DNA from: Pseudomonadota bacterium
GTDB lineage: Bacteria > Pseudomonadota > Gammaproteobacteria > Burkholderiales > Rhodocyclaceae
Direction: 5' to 3'
NCBI GenBank assembly: GCA_018262195.1
Contig: JAGTRS010000015.1
Coordinates: 1-64,000 of the forward strand
Length of the DNA: 64,000 bases
Part shown: piece after piece, positions 46,052 through 55,239 of the stretch
Layout of the letters: each line of letters begins with the position of its first letter
Position numbering within the stretch: the stretch's first letter is position 1
Program-made: the position numbers and the translations under genes
The notes under the pieces: model-generated
The model's input: the letters and a program-made list of their open reading frames with translations, nothing else
The model's database searches: none
Told to the model about the DNA's origin: nothing

Positions 46052-46935
46052 GTTGGGCCTTAGTGCTGGAATTGATCGGACTTTCCCCCATGCTGGTTCT
46101 GGTCGCAATCATTCTCTGGAAAAAGCGACAGCTGGACCGCGATGATCGACGCGATCCAATTCTCACCGAACTGCGCGTCCTGCCGGCGCACAGCCTGCGC
46201 GAGCGACTGGAGAAGATCGACGAAACGCGCATGGATAAACTGGTCTACGTGATCATTGCGGGCTTGCTGACCGCCTTGTTCATTTCGTCGCGCCGCATCG
46301 ACATGAGTACTCATGCGTGGGACTGGCTGGACAGCTTTTTTGTTTTGGTGGCGATGGCCATTGCGGTGTATTTCGGCCGTCAAATCACCCATGAAATGCC
46401 GCTGCAACGGAAGTGCAGACAAGGCGTTCGCGCCGAACAGGCGGTCGCCCAGGAACTGGCTGCCTCGCTGGCCGGTGACAACCGCATCATCCACGACATC
46501 CAGTGCGGCGACTTCAACATCGACCATGTGGTCGTCACGCCGGCCGGCGTATTTGCCGTGGAAACCAAGTCGCGCTTGAAGCCGCCAGCCGGCAACGGCA
46601 AACCAACAGTGAAGTACGACGGCCAGTCGCTGGATTTCGGCAGCTGGAAGGAGACCAAGCCGGTCGAGCAGGCGGACCGTCAGGCCCGCTGGCTGGCCAA
46701 CTATCTGCGCAAGGAAACTGGCGAGTCCTTCGCAGTGACTGCGGTTTTATCCCTGCCCGGTTGGTGGATAGACCGCACCGCGCGGATAACTCCGACCATG
46801 GTGCAGGCGATAAACCCGAAGAATTCCCGCTGGCTGTTGCTCCCGGAGAGGAAGACCCCGGTTCTCGACAGCCCGGCGATTCAGCGGGCAGCCAATGCGG
46901 TGGAAAAGCTGGCACGGGCGACACCCGCCAGCTAA
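46048..46935 (+). CDS. NERD-domain membrane protein
   Basis: 295-residue protein. N-terminal membrane helices (about residues 5-24, 65-84 and 90-112) are followed by a nuclease-related domain, [20 protein letters not shown], then [20 protein letters not shown] with D, E and K in the order of PD-(D/E)xK nucleases. The remaining part is WRLANY-like helical with [14 protein letters not shown]. It overlaps the restriction enzyme by ATGA, so the two are co-translated. It may cleave DNA near the membrane; function is inferred. Confidence 0.88.
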   Translation: MSWALVLELIGLSPMLVLVAIILWKKRQLDRDDRRDPILTELRVLPAHSLRERLEKIDETRMDKLVYVIIAGLLTALFISSRRIDMSTHAWDWLDSFFVLVAMAIAVYFGRQITHEMPLQRKCRQGVRAEQAVAQELAASLAGDNRIIHDIQCGDFNIDHVVVTPAGVFAVETKSRLKPPAGNGKPTVKYDGQSLDFGSWKETKPVEQADRQARWLANYLRKETGESFAVTAVLSLPGWWIDRTARITPTMVQAINPKNSRWLLLPERKTPVLDSPAIQRAANAVEKLARATPAS

Positions 46936-46950
46936 ATTCAACACTCCGCA

Positions 46951-46992
46951 TTTAACGCTTGACGTTAAACGCCACTCAGACTAAATTTAGCC
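46951..46992 (+). promoter_or_regulatory. higBA promoter and palindromic operator
   Basis: TTTAACG (46951-46957) and CGTTAAA (46963-46969) form an inverted repeat with a 5-nt spacer, extendable with one mismatch. TTGACG (46959-46964) and TAAATT (46982-46987) are 17 bp apart and the predicted start is at or next to the higB ATG (46993). The repeat overlaps the -35, as expected for HigA autorepression. No ribosome site lies before the ATG. Confidence 0.7.
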
Positions 46993-47274
46993 ATGACGAT
47001 ACGTTCATTTCGGTGTGCCGATACCGAGGCCTTATACGAGGGGGCCAGCCCGCGGTGCTTCAGAAACATCGAGAATGTGGCACAGCGCAAGCTGCAAATG
47101 CTGGATGACGCGGTTGAGTTGCGCGACTTGCGATCACCGCCGGGCAACCGTCTTGAGGCGTTGAGCGGCAATCGCTCGGGTCAGCACAGCATCCGCATCA
47201 ACGACCAGTGGCGCGTGTGCTTCGTTTGGACGGATGGCGGACCGACGAACGTTGAGATCGTCGATTATCACTGA
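46993..47274 (+). CDS. higB: Toxin HigB (RelE-like mRNA interferase)
   Basis: 93-residue toxin of the HigB family: IRSFRCADTEALYEGAS, LDDAVELRDLRSPPGNRLEA, and GQHSIRINDQWRVCFVWTDG are family hallmarks, with the active-site Arg/His positions in the last segment. It would cleave ribosome-bound mRNA. The antitoxin gene follows by 10 bp, in the toxin-first order typical of higBA. Confidence 0.95.
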   Translation: MTIRSFRCADTEALYEGASPRCFRNIENVAQRKLQMLDDAVELRDLRSPPGNRLEALSGNRSGQHSIRINDQWRVCFVWTDGGPTNVEIVDYH

Positions 47275-47284
47275 GAGGTTGAAG

Positions 47285-47590
47285 ATGGCTACGAACAACA
47301 TGCGCGCAATCCACCCCGGCGAAATCCTCCGCGAGGAATTTCTGGTGCCGCTGGGTATGAGTGCCAATGCCTTGGCGATGGCATTGCACGTTCCCGCCCC
47401 GAGAATCAACGATATTGTCCGTGAACGACGGGCGGTGACGCCGGATACGGCGCTGCGACTGGCGCGTTATTTCGACACGACAGCGCAGTTCTGGCTGAAT
47501 CTGCAGAGCGCTTTCGACCTGAAACAGGCGGCTAGCGAGAACGCGGAGCAGATCGCCGAGGAAGTACGGCCGCTACAGCGCGTCGCTTGA
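47285..47590 (+). CDS. higA: Antitoxin HigA
   Basis: 101-residue antitoxin with an Xre-type helix-turn-helix: NMRAIHPGEILREEFLVPLG, MSANALAMALHVPAPRINDI, then TPDTALRLARYFDTTAQFWL. It binds HigB and its own promoter. The ATG at 47285 (MATNNMRAIHP) was chosen over an upstream in-frame start inside higB. A 14-bp palindrome follows its stop. Confidence 0.95.
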   Translation: MATNNMRAIHPGEILREEFLVPLGMSANALAMALHVPAPRINDIVRERRAVTPDTALRLARYFDTTAQFWLNLQSAFDLKQAASENAEQIAEEVRPLQRVA

Positions 47591-47615
47591 GTCGGCCGAC
47601 TCGACCAGCAAGCGC

Positions 47616-47831
47616 CTATTCGGCGACCAGCACGACTTCTTCGTCACCGATGGTGACCACCTGGCCGGGGCGCATTTTGGCCCGTTTTCTCGTGTCGACC
47701 GTGCCATCGACCTTGACCCGCCCTTCGGAAATCGCCGCATGGGCGGCGCCGCCCGATTCGCAAAGGCCGGTCGCCTTGAGCAGTTGGTCCAGCTGAATGT
47801 ACTCGCCGCGAATGGCAAAGGTGGTGCTCAT
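47616..47831 (-). CDS. S4-domain RNA-binding protein (YbcJ-like)
   Basis: 71-residue protein consisting of an S4 domain: EYIQLDQLLKATGLCESGGA, then AAISEGRVKVDGTVDTRKR and KMRPGQVVTIGDEEVVLV. This is the size and type of YbcJ/YaaA-like proteins, which bind structured RNA. The ATG at 47831 is chosen because the preceding residues are not part of the domain. It is convergent with higA. Confidence 0.9.
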   Translation of the reverse strand: MSTTFAIRGEYIQLDQLLKATGLCESGGAAHAAISEGRVKVDGTVDTRKRAKMRPGQVVTIGDEEVVLVAE

Positions 47832-48020
47832 GGGTAGTCCTGTCGGTAACGGGGACAAGAGGGCGCACTGCCTCGCTTGTCAAAGACGCCCATTGTATAT
47901 CCATCGCCATTTTGCATCCCGACTGGGAGGGCTACGCCCCATCGCGGTGCGCTGCATCACAAACAGCACCAACAAGACGCTCCAACGTCATAAAACACCC
48001 CTTTTTGACGGGTACGCTAA

Positions 48021-50624
48021 TTGCTGAAGTCAGTATCTATTCATTCGATTTCACCCATTGACGTGCACTTTCGCCCCAAACGCCAAAATCAGCATGGCGT
48101 TCCCCCCTCGCGCCTGAATCACTCCAGAGTCCTCGATACTTTGGTCAAGAACCTTGAGGGTATGGCCTACCGCTGTCTGCACGACGCTGGCTGGACAATG
48201 GTTTTCGTCAGCGAGGGATGCCGCGAATTATGCGGCTATGCCTCTTCGGAAATTCTCGGCAAGACCGGGACATCATGGGAGGAGATCATCCACCCGGAAG
48301 ATCGCAGGCACGTCCGCGATTGCATTGATGAGGCCACCCGCAGCGGCCGGCGCTTTACCGTCCAGTACCGGATCGTCAGCAAGTCAGGGCAAATCAAGTG
48401 GGTGATCGAGCGCGGCGTGGCGATCCGCGACGAGCAGGGCGAAGCTGTGCTTGAAGGCTTCATCGAGGACATCACGGCGCGAAGAATGACGCTGGAGGCG
48501 CTTGAGGCTGCCGAGTTGCGCTATCGCAACATCTTCGAACACGCCTCGGAAGGGATCTTCCAGTCGACTCGCGACGGCCGCTACCTGGCTGCCAACCCCG
48601 CGCTGGCCAGGCTTTATGGCTACGACAGTCCGCAGGCGCTGATGGCCGACCTGGCCGACATCGAACGCCGGCTTTATGTCCTGCCCGATCGCCGGGAAGA
48701 CTTTCTGACCTTGATCGAAAGGGATGGCGAGGTCTTGAACTTCGAATCGGAGGTTTACCGGCGCGATGGATCGCGCATCTGGATTTCCGAAAATGCCCAC
48801 GCTGTGCACGGCACCAAGGGCGAGTTCATCTGCTATGAAGGCACGGTACAGGACATTTCGGAGCGCAAGCGAACCGAGGCCCACCTCCAGTTGATGGCGA
48901 TGGTTTTTTCGAACAGCAACGAAGCGATTATCGTGACCGACGCCGCCAACCGGATCATCGCCGTCAACCCGGCTTTCACGAGGCTCACCGGTTACCAGCC
49001 GGAAGAAGTGATCGGCAAGGACCCGCACATCCTCTCGGCCGGCATTACCCCGCCCGAGGTGTTCTCCGACATGTGGACCTGCCTGCATCGGGATGGGGCC
49101 TGGCAGGGCGAATTGTGGGACCGCCGAAAAACCGGCGAGGCCTACCCCAAATGGCTTTCGATCTCGCTGGTCCGCGATGACGAAGGACAGATCCTCAATC
49201 ACATCGGCAGCTTCATCGACATTTCGGAACTGAAGGCAACACAGGAACGCATCCGTCATCTCGCCCATCACGACATGCTGACCAACCTTGCCAACCGTTT
49301 CAGCCTGCACGAAAAACTTGGCCAGGCCATCGCCTTCTGCAAGCGCAATCACATGCAGTTGGCCCTGATGCTGATCGACCTTGATCGCTTCAAGACGATC
49401 AACGACACCCTCGGCCACCAAGCCGGCGATGAACTGCTGATCCAGGTCGCCCGGCGCCTCTCGGCGGCGGTCCGCGAGAGCGACATCGTGGCCCGTCTGG
49501 GCGGCGACGAATTCGTTGTTGCCCTGCCCGGCATCAGCTCGCCAGCCGATGCTGCCCACCTGGCCGACAAGATCACCCGCGAGATTTCCGCCCCCTACCT
49601 GATCAACGGCCAGGAGCTACGCACCTCGCCGAGCATCGGCATCTGCGTGTACCCGGGAGACGGCACGGAAATCGGCGACCTTCTGAAAAATGCCGACGTC
49701 GCGATGTACCACGCCAAGGCCAAGGGGCGCGGCAATTACCAGTTCTTCACGGAAGAGATGAACATCGCGACGACCGAGCGCATGAGCCTCGAATCGGACC
49801 TGCGTCTGGCCATCGCCCGCGGCGAGTTCCTGCTTCACTACCAGCCCCAGCTTGATCTGCGCAGCGGCACCATCGTCGGCGTCGAGGCACTGATCCGCTG
49901 GCAACATCCAACCCGCGGGCTGGTCTCTCCAGCCGACTTCATCCCGATTGCCGAAGACAGCGGCATGATCTCGGCCATCGGCGACTGGGTGCTCGAGGAA
50001 GCCTGCCGCCAGCTAAAGGCTTGGCAGACGAGGGGCATCACCCATATCCGCATGTCGATCAACCTGAGTACCGGACAGTTTCTCGACAAGACCCTGCCCG
50101 CCCGCATCCACGAACTGCTGGCGAGCAACGGTCTGAGTGCCAGCCTGCTCGACCTGGAAGTGACCGAATCGATGTCGATGGCTTCGCCGGACGAATCGAT
50201 CAGCGTCATGAAAACCCTGAGCAGCAGCGGACTGACGCTGTCGATCGACGATTTCGGCACGGGCTATTCGTCGCTGGCCTATCTCAAGCTGCTGCCGATC
50301 CACACGCTGAAGATCGACCGCTCCTTCGTCAAGGACATCGAATCCGACCCCAACGATGCCGACATCTGCGACGTCACCGTGCTGCTCGCCCACAAGCTCG
50401 GCCTGGAAGTTGTCGCCGAGGGGGTCGAGACCGAGGCACAACTGAAATTCCTGACCAGCATCGGCTGCGAAAAGGTACAGGGCTACCTGATCAGCAAACC
50501 ACTACCGGCGGATCAAGCCGAAACGTTCATCCGCAGCAACCTGCCGATGTATGACCTGGGGACCATCGACCTGTGGTCGCCCCCCGAACAATCTCACCCG
50601 ATCTGCGAGAACAGCCCTGCATGA
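48021..50624 (+). CDS. PAS-PAS-PAS-GGDEF-EAL c-di-GMP signalling protein
   Basis: 867-residue cytoplasmic protein with three PAS domains (about residues 45-155, 160-285, 290-405), a GGDEF domain (ARLGGDEFVVALPG, with RESD five residues before it as inhibitory site) and an EAL domain (VGVEALIRWQHP, DDFGTGYSSLAYLK, LKIDRSFVKD). Both catalytic motifs are intact, so it may make or degrade c-di-GMP. No membrane helix is seen. The start is uncertain: TTG at 48021 gives the track start, and GTG at 48063 is the alternative. Confidence 0.92.
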   Translation: MLKSVSIHSISPIDVHFRPKRQNQHGVPPSRLNHSRVLDTLVKNLEGMAYRCLHDAGWTMVFVSEGCRELCGYASSEILGKTGTSWEEIIHPEDRRHVRDCIDEATRSGRRFTVQYRIVSKSGQIKWVIERGVAIRDEQGEAVLEGFIEDITARRMTLEALEAAELRYRNIFEHASEGIFQSTRDGRYLAANPALARLYGYDSPQALMADLADIERRLYVLPDRREDFLTLIERDGEVLNFESEVYRRDGSRIWISENAHAVHGTKGEFICYEGTVQDISERKRTEAHLQLMAMVFSNSNEAIIVTDAANRIIAVNPAFTRLTGYQPEEVIGKDPHILSAGITPPEVFSDMWTCLHRDGAWQGELWDRRKTGEAYPKWLSISLVRDDEGQILNHIGSFIDISELKATQERIRHLAHHDMLTNLANRFSLHEKLGQAIAFCKRNHMQLALMLIDLDRFKTINDTLGHQAGDELLIQVARRLSAAVRESDIVARLGGDEFVVALPGISSPADAAHLADKITREISAPYLINGQELRTSPSIGICVYPGDGTEIGDLLKNADVAMYHAKAKGRGNYQFFTEEMNIATTERMSLESDLRLAIARGEFLLHYQPQLDLRSGTIVGVEALIRWQHPTRGLVSPADFIPIAEDSGMISAIGDWVLEEACRQLKAWQTRGITHIRMSINLSTGQFLDKTLPARIHELLASNGLSASLLDLEVTESMSMASPDESISVMKTLSSSGLTLSIDDFGTGYSSLAYLKLLPIHTLKIDRSFVKDIESDPNDADICDVTVLLAHKLGLEVVAEGVETEAQLKFLTSIGCEKVQGYLISKPLPADQAETFIRSNLPMYDLGTIDLWSPPEQSHPICENSPA

Positions 50625-50694
50625 GCACCGATGCGGCCGGCGCCGGAGTTGCCGGCAGCGGCTTTGTTGTCAGTGAGCCAGTAGCGGATCCGAG

Positions 50695-51342
50695 CTACGC
50701 CCCGCCGATCAGGATCAGATGCACCCGGCAAGGCCCGTGGGCGCCGAGGACGATGGTTTGTTCGATATCGCCGGTCCGCGAGGGGCCGGAGATGAAATTG
50801 ACGGCGCGCGGCAGGCTGCCGCGTTCGGCGCGGAGCAAGGCGAAGGCGTCTTCCATGGTGGCCACGATACGTGAAACATCGACAAGGGCGACATGAGTCT
50901 CCGGCAACAGGCTGACCGTGGCCGGCGTTTCCGGCCCGGAGAGCAGCATCAGGGTGCCGGTTTCGGCGACGCCACAGAAGCAGCCGGAGATGCCCACCCA
51001 GTCTGCATCTTCAGCCGCCCGTGCGGCGACCTGCAAACCGCTGGCAGACCAGTCCAGTCCGCCGACATCCGACGTCAGCACGGCCTGTTGTCCGATACCG
51101 TGCGCCGCCAGATAAGCCGCCACCGCCGCCGGCGCATCTTCCCGCCGGGCCACGGCGGCGACGGTACTCGACAGGCTTTCCGCCTTCAGCCGGAAGCGCT
51201 CGGCCAGATTGCCGGCCATGCTCGGTTGCGGCCCGCGGCCGGCATTGGTTAGAGAGGCAACGGCCGCCGCCCGGCGCCCGGCAAAATCGTCCTTGGCAAC
51301 ACCACGCCGGACGCGGCCGAGTATTTCGTCTTTGGCGCTCAT
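50695..51342 (-). CDS. lutC: Lactate utilisation protein LutC
   Basis: 215-residue protein of the LUD domain (YkgG/LutC) family, part of the LutABC lactate oxidase. Characteristic parts are WVGISGCFCGVAETGTLMLL and LPRAVNFISGPSRTGDIEQT, followed by LGAHGPCRVHLILIG. It is the last gene of the operon; its ATG overlaps the hydroxyacid dehydrogenase stop by ATGA. It ends 70 bp before the convergent c-di-GMP gene. Confidence 0.93.
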   Translation of the reverse strand: MSAKDEILGRVRRGVAKDDFAGRRAAAVASLTNAGRGPQPSMAGNLAERFRLKAESLSSTVAAVARREDAPAAVAAYLAAHGIGQQAVLTSDVGGLDWSASGLQVAARAAEDADWVGISGCFCGVAETGTLMLLSGPETPATVSLLPETHVALVDVSRIVATMEDAFALLRAERGSLPRAVNFISGPSRTGDIEQTIVLGAHGPCRVHLILIGGA

Positions 51343-52295
51343 GCGACCCGATTCCTTGGCGTGCCGGCAACAAAGGCCTCGATGTTGTCGATCAGCTGAT
51401 CGGCCAGCGTCTGCATGGCCGGTCGGCTGGACCAGGCAACATGCGGCGTCAGCAGGAAATTGGGCAGGTCCAGCAAGGCCGGATCAAGCATGGGATGCCC
51501 GGCAGGCGGCGGTTCGGCGGTAAGCACATCGAAGCCGGCGCCGGCAATCCAGCCTTCCTTGAGCGCCCGAACCAGCGCCGCCTCATCGACAATGCCGCCG
51601 CGCGCCGTGTTGATCAGCAAGGCAGAACGTTTCATCGCCCGCAATTCCGGCTCGGCAATCAGGCCGGTGGTCTCCGCTGTCAGCGGGCAATGCAGGCTGA
51701 TCGCATCGGCCTCGGCCAGCACTTCGGCAAATGCCGTGTAGCCGGGTCGAACGGCCGCCGCGCCCTTGCGCTCGGCGCGCAGCACACGCATGCCGAAAGC
51801 TTCGGCCAGGCGCGCCACGCCGTTGCCCAGCGTGCCACTGCCGATCAGCCCCAGCGTTGCACCATGCAGGTCGCGGATCGGATGGTCGAACAGGCAGAAT
51901 TGCTCGGCCCGCTGCCAGCCGCCGGCCTGCAGGGTTTCCCGCCAGGCGACCAGATTGCGCGAGAGGGCCAGCAGCAGCGCCATGACGTGTTCCGGCACGG
52001 TGTGTTCAGCGTAACCACGGATGTTGGAAACGACGATGCCACGCCGCTGACAAGCTTCGAGATCGACGTTGTTGGTGCCGGTGGCCGACACGGCAATCAT
52101 TTTCAGCTCAGGCAAGGCCTCGATGGCTGTCGCGTTGATTGCCACCTTGTTGGTGATGGCAATCGCCGCCCCGGCCAGTCGCTCGACAACCTGATCGGGC
52201 GAGGTCTTCGGGTATTCGACCCAGTCATGGGCGAAAGCCGGCCGCCGAATTTCGGCGATCAGTGACTCGCCTTCGAGCTGGACGATACGCCGCAT
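51339..52295 (-). CDS. D-2-hydroxyacid dehydrogenase, glycerate-dehydrogenase-like
   Basis: 318-residue NAD(P)-dependent enzyme. Conserved parts are the Rossmann motif LGLIGSGTLGNGVA, the active-site Arg in NTARGGIVDEAALV, and the His-containing LLTPHVAWSSRPA. It most resembles glycerate/hydroxypyruvate dehydrogenases. It would oxidise or form a D-2-hydroxyacid beside the LutABC lactate oxidase. The ATG at 52295 overlaps the stop of the gene before it (TGATG) and lutC (ATGA). The precise substrate is not known. Confidence 0.9.
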   Translation of the reverse strand: MRRIVQLEGESLIAEIRRPAFAHDWVEYPKTSPDQVVERLAGAAIAITNKVAINATAIEALPELKMIAVSATGTNNVDLEACQRRGIVVSNIRGYAEHTVPEHVMALLLALSRNLVAWRETLQAGGWQRAEQFCLFDHPIRDLHGATLGLIGSGTLGNGVARLAEAFGMRVLRAERKGAAAVRPGYTAFAEVLAEADAISLHCPLTAETTGLIAEPELRAMKRSALLINTARGGIVDEAALVRALKEGWIAGAGFDVLTAEPPPAGHPMLDPALLDLPNFLLTPHVAWSSRPAMQTLADQLIDNIEAFVAGTPRNRVA

Positions 52296-52993
52296 CAGGC
52301 CGCTTTCATTTCGAACGGCGTGCCGGCGGCTTCGGCAATCGCCCCGACTTGCACGCCCAGCGCGGCATGGCCACTGTAAACCAGGCGATCGACACCGCCG
52401 GCGCACAAACCGGCGATCGCCGGTGCATCACCCTGCATCAGGTTCAGCACGCCGGCTGGCCATTCGGCGCGGGAGGAGAGTTCGCACAGGGCATAGACGG
52501 CCGACGGTGCCTTCGGGCTCGGCTTGACGACCACGGTTGCCCCCGCCATCAGCGCTGGCGCAATAGCTTCGGCAAAGTTGGCCAGCGGCCGGGAATCGTC
52601 AAGCACCACACCGACCACGCCGGTCTGGCCGACAAAAGTGCCTTGCAAGGCGGCAACCGCCTCACCCACTTCAGCCGTTGCCCGCGCCTCATCGAAGCCG
52701 CATTCCTGGACCAGCAGCTTGGCGAAATGCCCGGTGTAGCGATCCAGCGCCTCGGCCAGACTGGCCAGGCAATGGCGCCGGGCCGGCATGCCCATCATCG
52801 CCCACTCGGGCTGGGCCGCCTGAGCGGCCTTCACCGCCTCAGTGGCCTCGCTGGCACCGCACAGCGGCACGCGACGAATCGCTTCGCCGGTCGCCGGATT
52901 GGTTACGTTGAAGAAGGAATCAGTGACGGTCAAAAAGGCATGGCCGTTGATCCAAAGCGGAATGGCCATCGGGCCGTCAGGGGCTAATTCCAT
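52295..52993 (-). CDS. Short ALDH-like protein lacking the catalytic domain
   Basis: 232-residue protein similar to the N-terminal part of aldehyde dehydrogenases: SFFNVTNPATGEAIRRVPLC, ALMAGATVVVKPSPKAPSAV with the cofactor-binding Lys, and LVYSGHAALGVQVGAIAEAA. It stops at the region where ALDHs have the ELGG motif, so the catalytic Cys is missing. The Asn region (PWNFP) is replaced by LDDSRPLAN. Both junctions are tight (2 nt after lutB, TGATG with the next gene), so this looks like a fixed short gene rather than decay. Its activity is unknown. Confidence 0.82.
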   Translation of the reverse strand: MELAPDGPMAIPLWINGHAFLTVTDSFFNVTNPATGEAIRRVPLCGASEATEAVKAAQAAQPEWAMMGMPARRHCLASLAEALDRYTGHFAKLLVQECGFDEARATAEVGEAVAALQGTFVGQTGVVGVVLDDSRPLANFAEAIAPALMAGATVVVKPSPKAPSAVYALCELSSRAEWPAGVLNLMQGDAPAIAGLCAGGVDRLVYSGHAALGVQVGAIAEAAGTPFEMKAA

Positions 52994-52995
52994 GT

Positions 52996-54438
52996 TCAAG
53001 CTCTCTTTCTTGCTGCGTAAAGTTCGTGAAAGGTCTGGCCACCGGCGACCGGCAGATCGCGTCCGGCGGTCCACTCCGGCGCCAGGCCAAGAATTCGGAT
53101 ACGGCCCTCGCCATCGGCCAGCCAGTTGAGGTAGCGCGCCGCGCGGCGGGTGAGCCAGCGGTATAGCAGCGGCTTGCCGGCGATCCACGCCCAGGCCTTC
53201 AAGGCCAGACGCTCCGACCACGGGCGCAGGCCGCGTTCAACCTGCTCCTCGCGCAGACGGTGCATCAGGGTCGGCAGCGGAATGCGTACCGGACAGACGC
53301 TGCCGCACTGATTGCAGCCGGTCGAAGCATGCGGCAAATCGAGTGCGTTCTCGATGCCGGTATAGAGCGGCGTCAGCACCGACCCCATCGGCCCGGGATA
53401 GACCCAGCCGTAGGCATGGCCGCCCAGCGAGAAATACACAGGACAGTGGTTCATGCAGGCGCCACAGCGGATGCAGCGCAGCATGTCCTGATAGGCCGAA
53501 CCGAGCAGATTGGCCCGGCCGTTATCGACCAGAATGAACACGGTCTTATCCGGGCCATCCAAGTCTCCCGGCTGCCTGGTGCCGGTCAGCAGCGACACGT
53601 AATTGGAAATGCTCTGCCCGGTCGCCGAACGCGGCAACAGGCGCATCAGCGTCGCGAAATCTTCCAGCGTCGGAACGATTTTCTCGATGCCGGTGATCAC
53701 GACATGCACCTTGGGCAGCGTCGTCACCATGCGGCCGTTGCCTTCATTGGTGACCAGCGCTGCCGTGCCGGTTTCGGCAATCAGGAAATTGGCACCGGAA
53801 ATCCCCATCTCGGCCGTCAGGAAGTGCTGGCGCAATACGGCGCGTGCCTCCTGGGTCATCGCCGGAATGTCGGCCGAGGTCCGCGTTTCGACCGGCCGAC
53901 CATGCTCCCTGGCGAACAGCGCCTCGACTTCCTCGATGGTCTTGTGCACGGCCGGCGCGATTATGTGCGATGGCGTCTCGCCGGCCAGTTGCACGATGTA
54001 CTCGCCCAGATCGGTCTCGACCGGCCGGATGCCGGCGGCCGCCAGCGCCTCGTTCAGATGCGCTTCTTCGGAGAGCATGGACTTCGACTTGGCAGCCTTG
54101 GTCACGCCATGGCGACGGGCAATGTCGACGACCAGCTGGCTGACTTCATCACCATCCCGCGCCCACAACACTTCGGCACCCGTCGCCTTGGCCCGCTCTT
54201 CGAAAATATCCAGCCAGACATCGAGATCGGCCAGAGTTCGATTGCGGATGCCTTCGCAGGTCGTGCGCAGCAACTCGAAGTCGAGGCCATCGTCGGCCAG
54301 CGCCGCGACGCCTTTGGCCCGCTTGCCGACGAACAGCGGCTTGGCTTTCTGCAGAGCCCTCTGCAGGACGGGGTTCCGCACCTTCTCGCCTGCCCGTGCC
54401 TGGAAATGCATGGCCTGCGAATGCTTGACTGCCGACAT
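52996..54438 (-). CDS. lutB: Lactate utilisation iron-sulfur protein LutB
   Basis: 480-residue iron-sulfur protein of the LutB/LldF/YkgF family. The N-terminal two-thirds are a LUD domain (HFLTAEMGISGANFLIAETG, GNGRMVTTLPKVHVVITGIE). The C-terminal part carries ferredoxin-type clusters CIRCGACMNHCPVYF and CNQCGSVCPV. It follows lutA with a TGATG overlap. LutABC oxidises lactate to pyruvate. Confidence 0.95.
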   Translation of the reverse strand: MSAVKHSQAMHFQARAGEKVRNPVLQRALQKAKPLFVGKRAKGVAALADDGLDFELLRTTCEGIRNRTLADLDVWLDIFEERAKATGAEVLWARDGDEVSQLVVDIARRHGVTKAAKSKSMLSEEAHLNEALAAAGIRPVETDLGEYIVQLAGETPSHIIAPAVHKTIEEVEALFAREHGRPVETRTSADIPAMTQEARAVLRQHFLTAEMGISGANFLIAETGTAALVTNEGNGRMVTTLPKVHVVITGIEKIVPTLEDFATLMRLLPRSATGQSISNYVSLLTGTRQPGDLDGPDKTVFILVDNGRANLLGSAYQDMLRCIRCGACMNHCPVYFSLGGHAYGWVYPGPMGSVLTPLYTGIENALDLPHASTGCNQCGSVCPVRIPLPTLMHRLREEQVERGLRPWSERLALKAWAWIAGKPLLYRWLTRRAARYLNWLADGEGRIRILGLAPEWTAGRDLPVAGGQTFHELYAARKRA

Positions 54439-55169
54439 CAGGAATTGCCCCCGCCCGCCAGCACTTCGGCGATGTGCAGGACGCGGGTCGTTTCATCACC
54501 GCGGCGGCGGAGGCGACCCTCGATATTCATCAGGCACCCGAGATCACCGCCGACGACGGCATCCGCCCCGGCCGCGGCAATCGAGTCACACTTGCGATCA
54601 ACGATCCTGGTCGATACGTCGCCGAACTTGACCGAGAAGGCGCCACCGAAACCGCAGCACTCCTCGCAATCGCTCATTTCTTTCAGCGCAAGCCCATTCA
54701 CCTTCATCAACAATTCGCGCGGCTGCCGCTTGATGCCCAGGCCACGCAAGCCCTTGCAGGAATCGTGATAGGTCACCGAGCCTTCGAATTTCGCCGGCAC
54801 TGCAGGCAACTTCAGTACATCGGCGAGAAAAGTCGTCAGCTCATAAGTCCGCTCGGCAATCGCCCGGGAACGCGGCCCCCAATGTGCGTCAGCAGCAAAC
54901 AGCTGGGGATAGACATTGCGAATCTGGTCGGTGCAGGAACCGGAGGGAATCACCACATAATCGAAGCCCTCCAGTTCGGCAATCGCCTTCTTGGCCAGAT
55001 CGGCCGAGAGCGCCCGATTGCCGGCACTCCAGGCAGGCTGACCGCAGCAGGTCTGTCCTTCCGGCACGACCACCTCACAGCCAGCAGACTCCAGCAGGCG
55101 CAGGGCCGCAAAGCCCACGGATGGGCGCATCAGATCGACCAGACAGGTAACGTACAAGGCTAAGCGCAT
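54438..55169 (-). CDS. lutA: Lactate utilisation protein LutA
   Basis: 243-residue protein of the LutA/LldE (YkgE) family with two CCG-type cysteine motifs: EGQTCCGQPAWSAG and CEECCGFGGAFSVKFGD, plus RLALYVTCLVDLMRPSVG. It is the first gene of the lactate operon and is divergent from the IclR regulator. The ATG at 55169 is preferred over one at 55187 because the protein family starts at this position. It couples to lutB by a TGATG junction. Confidence 0.95.
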   Translation of the reverse strand: MRLALYVTCLVDLMRPSVGFAALRLLESAGCEVVVPEGQTCCGQPAWSAGNRALSADLAKKAIAELEGFDYVVIPSGSCTDQIRNVYPQLFAADAHWGPRSRAIAERTYELTTFLADVLKLPAVPAKFEGSVTYHDSCKGLRGLGIKRQPRELLMKVNGLALKEMSDCEECCGFGGAFSVKFGDVSTRIVDRKCDSIAAAGADAVVGGDLGCLMNIEGRLRRRGDETTRVLHIAEVLAGGGNS

Positions 55170-55239
55170 GCTAATATTGCGGCGCACAAGAAAATGAAGT
55201 GGCTAATGCTACTCAAACCACACCAATAAAGGAATCCAG
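55170..55239. promoter_or_regulatory. Divergent lut/IclR promoter region
   Basis: Only 70 bp separate lutA and the IclR gene, so their promoters and any operator must be close. No convincing -10/-35 pair was picked by eye. Confidence 0.4.

Noticed and set aside
47589..47602. 14-bp palindrome after higA as terminator or attachment site
   Set aside because: There is no loop or T tail, no direct repeat and no integrase gene.
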